Assembly: GCA_031283865.1 (NCBI GenBank)
Contig: JAITAX010000181.1
Location: 1-16,438, forward strand
DNA from: Eubacteriales Family XIII. Incertae Sedis bacterium
GTDB lineage: Bacteria; Bacillota; Clostridia; Peptostreptococcales; Anaerovoracaceae
Length of the DNA stretch: 16,438 nt
Direction of reading: 5' to 3'
The notes under the pieces were generated by a model. That model did no database searches and was not told the origin of the DNA. It saw nothing but the letters and a program-made list of their open reading frames with translations. Below, piece by piece: positions 1 to 6,885 of this stretch. The position numbers and the translations under genes were made by a program. The first letter of the stretch is position 1; each line of letters begins with the position of its first letter.

Positions 1-360
1 GACGAATGCGTCTATCTCGAGGTGGAGGGGAAAGATTCGAGGACGGTCATAGGCAAGCGCGGACAGACCTTGGACGCCATACAATATCTTACGAATTTAG
101 TCATGAATAAGGCGCAGGAAAAGTACATCCGCGTGATTATCGATGTGGAGGGTTATCGTTCGCGCAGGGAGAAAGCCCTCGAACAGCTTGCCGTCAAGCT
201 GGGGCACAAGGTCGAGCGGACGGGGAAAAACGTGCGGCTTGAACCGATGAATCCCTACGAGCGCAAGGTCATTCACGCGACCCTGCAGTCGAACGGGAAG
301 ATTTCTACGAGGAGCGAGGGTGAAGAACCCTATCGGCGCGTAATCATCGAACGCAAATGA
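1..360 (+). CDS. khpB: Jag/KhpB RNA-binding protein, C-terminal fragment (KH + R3H)
   Basis: The frame is open from base 1, so this is the 3' end of a gene that begins outside the window; 119 residues are visible. A KH-type loop GKRG is at residues 18-21 of the fragment, preceded by hydrophobic strand residues and followed by a helix. The C-terminal part matches an R3H domain, with the defining Arg-x3-His at R88-H92 (RKVIH). Jag/KhpB proteins bind RNA in the cytoplasm and are linked to control of cell elongation and division in Firmicutes; they normally also carry an N-terminal Jag-N domain, which is not visible here. The stop TGA overlaps the mnmE start in an ATGA junction, which suggests translational coupling. 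The jag-mnmE order is the standard one near the origin of Firmicute chromosomes, where rnpA and yidC usually precede it. Confidence 0.93.
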   Translation, partial: DECVYLEVEGKDSRTVIGKRGQTLDAIQYLTNLVMNKAQEKYIRVIIDVEGYRSRREKALEQLAVKLGHKVERTGKNVRLEPMNPYERKVIHATLQSNGKISTRSEGEEPYRRVIIERK

Positions 361-1784
361 ATGATACCGTCGCCGCGATTTCGACGCCTCCCGGCGAGGG
401 CGGCATAGGCGTAATTCGTATCAGCGGCGCGGGGAGCCGCGCCGTTTTGGAGCGGCTCTTTCGGCCCGGGAAAGGCGGCGGCAGGGCGCGGGACGCGGCG
501 GTCTGCTTCCGGGATCGGCATATGCGCTACGGTCGCATCGTCGATCCGAAGAGCGGCAGCGTAATCGACGAGGTGTTGGCCGTGTTTATGGCGGCGCCGC
601 GCAGCTATACGGGCGAGGACGTTGCGGAGATCCACTGCCACGGGAGCGCCGCCGCCCTGCGGCGGGCGCTGGCCCTCACGCTGCGCGAGGGGGCGCGGCT
701 CGCGGAGGCGGGCGAGTTCACGAAACGGGCCTTTCTGAACGGGCGTCTCGATCTGGCGCAGGCCGAGGCGGTCATAGACCTGATACAAGCGAAAGCGGAC
801 ACGACCTTTGACGCGGCCATCCGACAGTTGGATGGCTCGCTTTCTCGCGCGGTGAAAAACCTGCGCGACCGCGTGACGGAACTGCTGGTCCGCGTGGCCG
901 CGGATCTCGATTACCCGGAGGAGGACGTGGGTGCGCTTTCGCCGCGCGATTTGTGCGAGAGCTTATCGTCAATAGGCGATGAAATTGAGAAATTGAGCGC
1001 CACGGCCCATGCGGGCCGCATCGTGCGCGAGGGGCTTCGCGTCGTGATCGCGGGCAAACCCAATGTGGGCAAGTCCTCCCTGCTGAACGCCCTGCTTCGG
1101 GAATCGCGGGCCATCGTCACGGACGTTCCGGGTACGACGAGGGATTTGATCGAGGAGGGCGTGCACCTGCGCGGCCTGCCCGTCAGGCTGACCGATACGG
1201 CCGGCATTCGCGAAACCGCGGACCCCGTGGAGTCGCTCGGCGTTGCAGGCAGCTTGAACGCCATCGCGCGCAGCGATCTCGTCCTGCTCGTCTTGGACGC
1301 GAGCGCGCCGCTCGACGCGGCGGATGCCCACGTTTTACGGCAGATCGCAAATAGGCGATTCGTTGTGATTTTGAACAAGTGCGACCTGCCCGCGCGCGTG
1401 GACGCGGACGCGGCGCGGGCCTTTGCCGCAGCCTCGGCTGCGGCGGCCGGCGGGACGGAGGGTCCGCTCGCGGTCGTCGGGGCTTCCATGCGGGACGGAA
1501 CGGGTCTGCCCGCTTTGGAGGACGTGATCGAAAGCTTTGTTTTTCCGGGGCGGACGCTGCCCGCGGCGGATGCTTTCGTTACGAACGTCCGCCACGCGGA
1601 CCTGCTCGCGCGGGCCTCGGCGGAGCTGCGCGAGGGCCTTGCGACTGCGGAGCGCGGGGAAACGGCGGACCTCACGGAGATCAATCTCAGGCGCGCGTGG
1701 GAATTGCTCGGGGAGATCACGGGAGAAACGGCGGGCGCGGACATCGTGGAAGAGATCTTCGCGCGTTTTTGCCTCGGGAAGTAA
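357..1784 (+). CDS. mnmE: tRNA uridine-5-carboxymethylaminomethyl modification GTPase MnmE
   Basis: The product has 475 residues, slightly longer than the usual 450-460. MnmE is a dimeric GTPase that works with MnmG to build the 5-carboxymethylaminomethyl group on the wobble uridine (U34) of certain tRNAs. An N-terminal folate-binding-type domain covers roughly residues 1-120. A helical domain contains the G domain, with P-loop GKPNVGKS at 233-240, TTRD at 260-263, DTAG at 280-283 and NKCD at 340-343. The protein ends in CLGK, with the conserved C-terminal cysteine at 472. A Gly/Ala-rich stretch after the NKCD motif (about 350-370) explains much of the extra length. The ATG overlaps the jag stop codon. 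After the stop, the 55-bp gap to mnmG contains a 12-bp near-repeat (1783-1794 and 1797-1808) and no terminator. Confidence 0.98.
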   Translation: MNDTVAAISTPPGEGGIGVIRISGAGSRAVLERLFRPGKGGGRARDAAVCFRDRHMRYGRIVDPKSGSVIDEVLAVFMAAPRSYTGEDVAEIHCHGSAAALRRALALTLREGARLAEAGEFTKRAFLNGRLDLAQAEAVIDLIQAKADTTFDAAIRQLDGSLSRAVKNLRDRVTELLVRVAADLDYPEEDVGALSPRDLCESLSSIGDEIEKLSATAHAGRIVREGLRVVIAGKPNVGKSSLLNALLRESRAIVTDVPGTTRDLIEEGVHLRGLPVRLTDTAGIRETADPVESLGVAGSLNAIARSDLVLLVLDASAPLDAADAHVLRQIANRRFVVILNKCDLPARVDADAARAFAAASAAAAGGTEGPLAVVGASMRDGTGLPALEDVIESFVFPGRTLPAADAFVTNVRHADLLARASAELREGLATAERGETADLTEINLRRAWELLGEITGETAGADIVEEIFARFCLGK

Positions 1785-1839
1785 TAACGGCAAGCAATAA
1801 CGGCGAGTAATCATGTATACCGGATTGTGATGGGTTGAT

Positions 1840-3717
1840 ATGCGGCAGTATGAAATGGAACAATACGACGTGGTTGTGGTGGGCGCAGGTCACGCGGGCT
1901 GTGAGGCCGGCCTTGCGGCCGCCCGCATGGGCGCGGAAACGCTGGTGCTTTCCATACAGCTCGACGCGGTGGCGCTGATGGCCTGCAATCCCGCTATAGG
2001 GGGAACGGGCAAGGGGCAGCTGGTGAAGGAGATCGACGCGCTGGGCGGAGAGATGGGCCTCGTCATAGACAAGACCTTCATCCAGAGCCGCATGCTGAAC
2101 AGGACGAAAGGGCCGGCGGTGCATTCGCCGCGCGCGCAGGCCGACAAGCGCAGGTATCACGAGGAGATGAAAGCCGCGCTGGAACGGCAGCAGGGCCTGT
2201 GCCTGAAGCAGGGCGAGGTCGTGGATCTGATCGTGGAGGACGGCTGCGTCTGCGGCTTGCTGCTCAGGACGGGCGCCGTCTACAGGGCGCGCGCGGTCGT
2301 CTTGGCTACGGGCACCTTTCTCGGCGGCAGGGTGTTCATGGGCGAAAGCACATACGAGAGCGGCCCCTGCGGCTTCGCGCCCGCTGCGGCCCTTGCGGAA
2401 GCTCTGCGCGCGCGCGGTCTGGCGCTTCGCAGGTTCAAGACGGGTACGCCCGCGCGGGCCTTGGCGCGCAGCCTGCATTTTGAGCGCATGGAAGAACAAA
2501 AGGGCGATGCGGAGATCGTACCCTTTTCGTTTATGAACGCGTCGGTGGGGGAGAACAAGGTGAGCTGCCGACTGACGTGGACGAACGCGAAGACGCACGC
2601 GATCATACGGGAAAACCTGACGCGCTCCTCGCTGTACGGCGGCCTGATTAAGGGCGTCGGCCCGCGCTATTGCCCCTCGATAGAGGACAAGGTAAACCGC
2701 TTTCCGGATCGGGAGCGGCATCCGCTGTTCATCGAACCCGAGGGGCTTTCGACCGACGAGGTGTACATCCAAGGCATGTCCACGAGTATGCCGGAGGATG
2801 TTCAGCGGGACTTCTACCGCTCGATCCGGGGGCTTGAGGACGCGGTGTTCACGCGCGCCGGCTATTCGATTGAGTATGACTGCATCGATCCGCTCTCGCT
2901 GTATGCCAATCTGGAGCACAAGGAAATCGCGGGCCTGTTTTGCGCGGGGCAGTTCAACGGCAGTTCCGGCTACGAGGAGGCCGCGGCACAGGGTCTGATG
3001 GCGGGCATAAACGCCGCGCTGCGCGTGCGCGGCGAAGCGCCTTTCATCCTTGATCGCTCGGAGGCTTATATCGGGGTCCTGATAGACGACCTCGTGACGA
3101 AAGGCGTGGAAGAGCCTTACCGCATGATGACGGCGCGCGCCGAATACCGGCTGACCTTGCGGCAGGACAACGCGGATTTGCGCCTTACGGAGAAAGGCTA
3201 TGCGCTCGGACTTGCGAGCCGTGAACGCTACGAGATCTATCTGCGCGCCAAGAAAGAGACGGAGGAAGAAATCGGGCGCCTGCGCGCGGCGACGCTAAGC
3301 CCCGCGGACGCGGAAAGCTTGTTGGCGGGGCTTGGGCTCGCGCCGCTCGCGAGCGGCAGCTCCCTCGCGGAGCTGCTGAAGCGGCCTCAGATCGGCTACG
3401 ACGCGCTGGCGGTCCTTGATCCCGGCAGGCCGGGGCTCGATGCGCGCACGCGCGCGCGCGTTGAGATACAGATCAAGTACGAGGGTTATATAAAGAAGCA
3501 GCGTGAGCAGATTGAACGCTTCAAAAGCTTAGAGGACAAACGGCTGCCGGAGGATTTCGACTATCTTGCGCTCGACGGGATACGCTCTGAGGCCAAACAG
3601 CGCCTGAGCAAGGTCCGGCCGCGTTCGGTCGGGCAGGCGGCGCGCGTTTCGGGCGTCAGTCCCGCCGATCTCAACGTGCTGCTGATCCATCTGAAGAAGA
3701 GAGAGGGCCGCCCGTGA
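1840..3717 (+). CDS. mnmG: tRNA uridine-5-carboxymethylaminomethyl modification enzyme MnmG
   Basis: The product has 625 residues, the normal length for MnmG (GidA), the FAD-dependent partner of MnmE in U34 modification. The dinucleotide-binding motif GAGHAGCEAG is at residues 15-24. The family signature GPRYCPS is at 274-280 with its conserved cysteine at 278. The second signature AGQFNGSSGYEEAAAQG begins at 369. The region around MACNPAIGGTGKG, near residue 47, is also typical. The start is uncertain: the ATG at 1840 has only a weak upstream purine stretch, and an in-frame ATG at 1855 would leave a protein starting five residues later, still ahead of the FAD motif. The stop TGA overlaps the rsmG GTG start (GTGA). 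It lies in the housekeeping operon between mnmE and rsmG. Confidence 0.98.
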   Translation: MRQYEMEQYDVVVVGAGHAGCEAGLAAARMGAETLVLSIQLDAVALMACNPAIGGTGKGQLVKEIDALGGEMGLVIDKTFIQSRMLNRTKGPAVHSPRAQADKRRYHEEMKAALERQQGLCLKQGEVVDLIVEDGCVCGLLLRTGAVYRARAVVLATGTFLGGRVFMGESTYESGPCGFAPAAALAEALRARGLALRRFKTGTPARALARSLHFERMEEQKGDAEIVPFSFMNASVGENKVSCRLTWTNAKTHAIIRENLTRSSLYGGLIKGVGPRYCPSIEDKVNRFPDRERHPLFIEPEGLSTDEVYIQGMSTSMPEDVQRDFYRSIRGLEDAVFTRAGYSIEYDCIDPLSLYANLEHKEIAGLFCAGQFNGSSGYEEAAAQGLMAGINAALRVRGEAPFILDRSEAYIGVLIDDLVTKGVEEPYRMMTARAEYRLTLRQDNADLRLTEKGYALGLASRERYEIYLRAKKETEEEIGRLRAATLSPADAESLLAGLGLAPLASGSSLAELLKRPQIGYDALAVLDPGRPGLDARTRARVEIQIKYEGYIKKQREQIERFKSLEDKRLPEDFDYLALDGIRSEAKQRLSKVRPRSVGQAARVSGVSPADLNVLLIHLKKREGRP

Positions 3718-4421
3718 AAGCCTTGGAGGACGCCCTTGCCGCCTGCGGCATCGATTGCACGGAGACCGTGCGCGCACGTTTTGGCGCGTATATGGAGATC
3801 GTTTTGCGGCGGAATAAGCAGGTGAATCTTACGGCGATCACGGACAGGGAGCAGTTCGTCGTAAAGCATTTTGCGGATTCCGTCCTGTGCGCGGGTTTTC
3901 CGGAGATGTCCGCGGCGCGCAGGATCGTCGACGTCGGGACGGGCGCGGGTTTTCCGGGCATTCCGCTCGCGATCATTCTGCCTGAGCGCGGCTTTACGCT
4001 CATCGATTCGCTCGGAAAGCGCGTGCGCGTCTTGGAGGAAATCGTGGCGCGGCTCGGCCTGCAAAACGTCCGCCTGCTCTGCGGCCGGGCGGAGGATCTG
4101 GCGCGCGCGGCTTCGCTGCGGGGCGCGTTCGATCTCTGCGTGTCGCGGGCGGTGGCGCGCCTGCCCGTTCTCGCGGAATACTGCCTGCCTTTCCTCGCGG
4201 TCGGCGGCCGGCTGTTCGCCTACAAGGGCGCGGAGGTCTCGGACGAGCTTGCCGAGGCGCAGCGGGCGCTCTCCGTCCTCGGGGGCCGCGTGCAGACCGT
4301 GCGCGAGGTTTCGCTCGAAGCCTACGGCCTGCGGCGCAGCATCGCAATCGTGGAGAAAACGGAGGAAACGCCGCCCAAATACCCGCGCCGCGCCGGCGCG
4401 CCGGCGCGGCGGCCGCTGTGA
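3714..4421 (+). CDS. rsmG: 16S rRNA (guanine-N7)-methyltransferase RsmG
   Basis: The product has 235 residues, the usual size for RsmG (GidB), which methylates N7 of the conserved guanine in the 530 loop of 16S rRNA (G527 in E. coli numbering) using S-adenosylmethionine. The SAM-binding motif VDVGTGAGFPGIPLA begins at residue 72. The upstream NLTA (38-41) and KHFADS (51-56) blocks are family hallmarks, as is the basic C-terminal PPKYPRRAGAPARRPL. The start is a GTG inside the mnmG stop (GTGA), with GAGAGGG about 7 nt upstream, so translation is probably coupled. A palindrome lies in its last codons and a terminator hairpin overlaps its stop codon, so it should be the last gene of the operon. 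In many Firmicutes parA/parB or noc follows; neither is present here. Confidence 0.97.
   Translation: MKALEDALAACGIDCTETVRARFGAYMEIVLRRNKQVNLTAITDREQFVVKHFADSVLCAGFPEMSAARRIVDVGTGAGFPGIPLAIILPERGFTLIDSLGKRVRVLEEIVARLGLQNVRLLCGRAEDLARAASLRGAFDLCVSRAVARLPVLAEYCLPFLAVGGRLFAYKGAEVSDELAEAQRALSVLGGRVQTVREVSLEAYGLRRSIAIVEKTEETPPKYPRRAGAPARRPL
4386..4411. repeat. Perfect 26-bp palindrome inside the 3' end of rsmG
   Basis: Two 13-base halves (CGCCGCGCCGGCG and its exact reverse complement) abut with no spacer, centred between 4398 and 4399. The bases just outside (4385 and 4412) do not pair. It encodes the conserved C-terminal PRRAGAPARR stretch of RsmG, so much of it is explained by protein sequence combined with strong G/C codon preference. 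It has no T-tract of its own and lies immediately upstream of the terminator hairpin. Confidence 0.85.
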
Positions 4422-4444
4422 GGTCTTGCACAGCATAATTTTTT
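4415..4444 (+). terminator. Rho-independent terminator after rsmG
   Basis: A 6-bp perfect stem (GCTGTG at 4415-4420, CACAGC at 4429-4434) encloses an 8-nt loop. It is followed after ATAA by six T residues (4439-4444). The rsmG stop codon (4419-4421) lies in the stem and loop, so ribosomes finishing rsmG would interfere with the hairpin. The GC-rich palindrome just upstream could strengthen it or compete with it. Confidence 0.65.
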
Positions 4445-4452
4445 CTGATTTG

Positions 4453-4491
4453 AGCAAATGCTGACTGTCCGGACCCCTTGCAGAATTTGCT
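4453..4491. other. Stem-loop in the intergenic region after rsmG
   Basis: AGCAAAT (4453-4459) pairs with ATTTGCT (4485-4491). The stem continues across one mismatch into CTG/CAG, and the loop contains the 8-bp palindrome GTCCGGAC (4467-4474). No proper T-tract follows on either strand, so I do not call it a terminator. Its role is unknown. It lies at the point where base composition changes from GC-rich to more AT-rich. Confidence 0.4.
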
Positions 4492-4515
4492 TATTTCGGG
4501 GCCGGGGGCTTGGTG

Positions 4516-4528
4516 TGTTGCAATTCAC
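4516..4528 (+). repeat. Left copy of a 13-bp direct repeat flanking the AT-richer region
   Basis: TGTTGCAATTCAC at 4516-4528 recurs exactly and in the same orientation at 8140-8152. The left copy runs into the heptamer array. The two copies bracket the two-component system, the stalk protein and the intergenic repeats. They could be a remnant of an integration or recombination event, but a 13-mer shared once within a window of this size is also expected by chance. Confidence 0.4.
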
Positions 4529-4595
4529 AATTCACAATTCATAATGCACAATTCATAATGCACAATTCACAATTCACAATTCATAATGCACAATT
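4521..4595 (+). repeat. Phased heptamer tandem array (CAATTCA / TAATGCA)
   Basis: Ten perfect heptamers run without a break from 4521 to 4590 and a partial CAATT follows. In order they are A A A B A B A A A B, where A is CAATTCA and B is TAATGCA. Arrays of this kind (AATTCACAATTCATAATGC-like) are familiar in intergenic regions of many Firmicutes and are often mistranslated into spurious small ORFs rich in QFTIHNAQF-like residues. The array precedes the LytTR operon. A possible -35/-10 pair (TTGCAA at 4518 and CATAAT at 4540, spacer 16) sits in its first units, but this is weak and the -10-like CATAAT simply recurs with the repeat. Confidence 0.9.
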
Positions 4596-4638
4596 TTCAA
4601 AAGCAAATTCCTCTTCCTCAATTGTGCATTGTGAATTA
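4577..4638. repeat. Inverted copy closing the heptamer array (long hairpin)
   Basis: The last two heptamers plus CAATT (4577-4595) are matched by an inverted copy at 4620-4638, with 17 of 19 positions complementary and a 24-base loop between them. The right arm keeps heptamer phasing in reverse (TGCATTG, TGAATTA). Because the inverted copy differs slightly from the forward array, the structure looks like a degenerate mobile-repeat terminus or a long leader hairpin for the LytTR operon. No T-tract follows, so it is not a canonical terminator. Confidence 0.75.
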
Positions 4639-4682
4639 TACATTTTCAAACTTTGCGCCGTTTGGGCAAAGAGGTGGGGAAT

Positions 4683-5393
4683 ATGGAGATAGCTGTATGC
4701 GATGACAACAAGCTCTTTCTTGAGGAAATCCGGGCACAGCTTCAAACGCTTCCGATTGTGGAGAACTCTTTTATGTTTTCCGACCTTGACGCGTTTTTGT
4801 TTTCAATAGACGGGGGCAAAAGCTATGACGCCGTGCTTATGGATATTGAATGGCATAGCAAAGCCGCCGGAATGGACGCGGCCGGGGAACTTTATAAGCT
4901 GTGTCCGGAAACCAAAATCATATATGTTACCGGGCATGTGGATTGCTTCTCCCAACAGATTTTTCTGCATCGCGCCAACTTGAGCGGCTATTTGACAAAG
5001 CCCGTCAACACAGAGCTTTTGCGCGCCAACTTACAAAAGATAGCCGACACGCTTCCTTTCCGGGAACAGCCCTCGCTTATTCTGCGGCGGCAGGGTACGC
5101 TTGTTTCTGTCCCTTTGCGGGAAATCTACTTTATTGAGAGCAAAAGGCATATCATTCATGTTCATGCCGCCGGGAAAACAATAGCGGCATACGACCGGCT
5201 GGAAAATATCATGGGTTCCCTGCCCATAGGCTTTTACCAATGCCACAAAAGCTTTATTGTGAACATGAGCCATATCAACAACTTCCTGTCAAACGGCATT
5301 ATGCTGAAAAACGGCGGGCGGGTGCCTGTGAGCCGCGCCAGATATGCCGAAACAAGGAAAGCATATTTCAAGTATATGGGACAGAGTTTCTGA
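4683..5393 (+). CDS. LytTR-family response regulator
   Basis: The product has 236 residues. The receiver domain (about 1-122) has the acidic pair D7-D8, a phosphoacceptor D54 in VLMDIEW, T83 and K106 in YLTKPV. A LytTR DNA-binding domain follows (about 130-232), with the typical ending FYQCHKSFIVNMSHI. Regulators of this class (AgrA, VirR, LytR types) bind paired short direct repeats and usually control secretion, surface or peptide-signalling genes. I chose the ATG at 4683 because AAAGAGGTGGGGA lies just upstream; an in-frame TTG at 4653 would add ten unlikely residues. A small stem (CTTTGC 4651-4656, GCAAAG 4666-4671) abuts the ribosome binding site. The kinase gene begins 30 bp downstream, so the two form an operon. 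Base composition is less GC-rich than in the flanking genes. Confidence 0.95.
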   Translation: MEIAVCDDNKLFLEEIRAQLQTLPIVENSFMFSDLDAFLFSIDGGKSYDAVLMDIEWHSKAAGMDAAGELYKLCPETKIIYVTGHVDCFSQQIFLHRANLSGYLTKPVNTELLRANLQKIADTLPFREQPSLILRRQGTLVSVPLREIYFIESKRHIIHVHAAGKTIAAYDRLENIMGSLPIGFYQCHKSFIVNMSHINNFLSNGIMLKNGGRVPVSRARYAETRKAYFKYMGQSF

Positions 5394-5423
5394 GTTTATT
5401 GTTTATTATTGAAGAGGTGTGCT

Positions 5424-6680
5424 GTGGCGACATTCATTTTGTGCCTGATCGCTGTCTTAATACAATCCGCGCTGTTTGTTTTTATGGCGCAGCTTCTGCC
5501 CCATCGTTTTAAGGCGTGGAACATCGCCGTGCTGTTGGCGGTGTGCATTGCCGCAATTTTGATACGGCTTTCATTCGATACGGGTTCCCTTGCTTACTCT
5601 CTTGCAAACTTGTCTAATTTTGTGGTGTTAACCGTTGTTACCGTTTTATTGTTTGCAGGGAAGCTTTGGAAGCGATTGGTTGTTTACTCATACTTTGTTG
5701 TGATAATGGCTTTGTGTGACGTAATAGCTCTTTCAATTCTCTCAATCCATTCAGGCAGGTCTGAGTGGTTTTCTGAGCGCGGCGGCGCGCTTGATTTGAT
5801 AGGCGGAACCGTTGCGCTTATCATATTCATTTTGATCGGCTCCTTGTCCGTTTTAGCTTGGCGGGCTATTGAGGCCCGACGGTTCGGCCCTTTGTTTCTG
5901 CTGTTTTTTATTCTGCCGATCGGCCAGCTTGTCACCGTGTACAGCTTTGTTTTCTCCGCATATACGGCATTCTGGCTGCTGGGAGTCATTTTAAGCCTGG
6001 CTGCCGACTTGGTGCTGCTAATCTACACTGTATCGCAGGAGAAAAAGACGGTTCTGGAGGATGAATTGCGCGAAACCCGCTACACAATGGAGCTTGAACA
6101 ATCACACTATCGGGAATTGGAGCAGCGCCGGGAGGAGCTTGCGAAAATCCGCCACGACTTCAACAATCAGCTTGCTTCCATCGGGCAGCTTATCCGTTTG
6201 GGAGAAAAAGAATCCGCGCAGGACATGATCAGCGCCTTATCGGAGGAAATCGTCAAGACGAAAGAAAACCCATACTGCACCATTCCTGTTGTCAACGCGA
6301 TCCTGACCGAAAAGGCGCAGACTTGCGCGGCGGCGGGAATAATCTTAAGCGTGGATTTAGAATTTCCGGCCTCGCTCGCCGTGGAGCAAATACATTTGTG
6401 CAGTATTTTCGGCAATCTGCTCGACAATGCAATCAGCGCCTGTGAGGTGGCAAAACATCCGGAAACGCCAAGCATCCGCTTAAAGTCAATGGTGGATGGG
6501 AAGTATCTGTTTATCAAGGTTGTTAATCCGTCCGGCGAACCAAAGAGGGATAAGGCGCCCGGACGCGGGCGCGGTTCCCGCATTTTGGCGGACATCGCGG
6601 CCCGGTATTGCGGAGATTACAGCGCAGAGTACAAAGACGGCATGTATACGGTGATCATATCCCTGCCGGCGGTCAAGTAA
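5424..6680 (+). CDS. GHKL-domain sensor histidine kinase (AgrC-like, 7 TM)
   Basis: The product has 418 residues from the GTG at 5424, which has AAGAGG 6 nt upstream; a TTG at 5409 in the same frame has no such site. About seven hydrophobic segments fill residues 1-205. A coiled-coil linker rich in Glu and Arg follows, then the dimerisation/phosphorylation motif RHDFNNQL with H244. The ATPase part has the N-box GNLLDNA (330-336) and a glycine-rich G-box GRGRGSR (380-386). This is the layout of AgrC/ComD-type kinases, which sense extracellular ligands, often peptides, at the membrane and phosphorylate the LytTR partner encoded upstream. No agrB-like processing protease or obvious pro-peptide gene lies beside it, so the ligand is unknown. 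A clear terminator follows. Confidence 0.93.
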   Translation: MATFILCLIAVLIQSALFVFMAQLLPHRFKAWNIAVLLAVCIAAILIRLSFDTGSLAYSLANLSNFVVLTVVTVLLFAGKLWKRLVVYSYFVVIMALCDVIALSILSIHSGRSEWFSERGGALDLIGGTVALIIFILIGSLSVLAWRAIEARRFGPLFLLFFILPIGQLVTVYSFVFSAYTAFWLLGVILSLAADLVLLIYTVSQEKKTVLEDELRETRYTMELEQSHYRELEQRREELAKIRHDFNNQLASIGQLIRLGEKESAQDMISALSEEIVKTKENPYCTIPVVNAILTEKAQTCAAAGIILSVDLEFPASLAVEQIHLCSIFGNLLDNAISACEVAKHPETPSIRLKSMVDGKYLFIKVVNPSGEPKRDKAPGRGRGSRILADIAARYCGDYSAEYKDGMYTVIISLPAVK

Positions 6681-6719
6681 CGGCATAGTTCATAAAAGTT
6701 ATTTGACATACCATCATCT

Positions 6720-6750
6720 GCCGGACAGTACAATGTCCGGCCTTTTCTTT
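6720..6750 (+). terminator. Rho-independent terminator after the two-component operon
   Basis: A perfect 8-bp GC-rich stem (GCCGGACA 6720-6727, TGTCCGGC 6734-6741) has a 6-nt loop and is followed by CTTTTCTTT. It lies 39 bp after the histidine kinase stop and separates the regulator-kinase pair from the secreted stalk protein gene. Confidence 0.85.
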
Positions 6751-6811
6751 GCCAATTACCAATCGTGCGAAAAAAATGACTGTTTGTGCCGGCCGCCACC
6801 CACAAAGGCGT

Positions 6812-6860
6812 TTTTCCTTTATAATTTTCTCACTCTTTTCCTTTATAATTTTTTTCACTC
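6812..6860 (+). repeat. Tandem 24/25-bp repeat in the leader of the stalk protein gene
   Basis: Two adjacent copies, 6812-6835 and 6836-6860, share TTTTCCTTTATAATTTT and end in CACTC; the second is one T longer with one substitution. Each contains TATAAT (6820-6825 and 6844-6849), a perfect -10 hexamer, but neither has a recognisable -35 at 16-18 bp. If either is a real promoter it would need an activator, and the LytTR regulator next door is a natural candidate. That link is inference. Confidence 0.75.
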
Positions 6861-6885
6861 AAAACTTGATTGGGAGGTATTTCAA

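Noticed and set aside
1717..2919. A 400-codon minus-strand ORF opposite mnmG
   Set aside because: mnmG on the + strand is certain from its signatures. The antisense product shows no recognisable motif and is a compositional shadow.
4422..4682. Replication origin after rsmG, as the gene order might suggest
   Set aside because: I saw no DnaA boxes, no parS site and no dnaA or parAB genes. The region holds only the terminator, a stem-loop and the heptamer array.
4510..4692. A 60-codon + strand ORF rich in QFTIHNAQF-like residues
   Set aside because: It is the direct translation of the heptamer array. It has no credible ribosome binding site, and its tail runs into the LytTR start in another frame.
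6703..6734. A TTGACA...TACAAT promoter for the stalk protein gene
   Set aside because: The spacer is 20 bp, too long, and the -10 falls inside the terminator hairpin of the preceding operon.
6779..6787. An ACTGTTTGT sequence as a LytTR-binding half-site
   Set aside because: It matches only part of the known AgrA-type consensus, and I found no second half-site at the usual 21-23 bp spacing.
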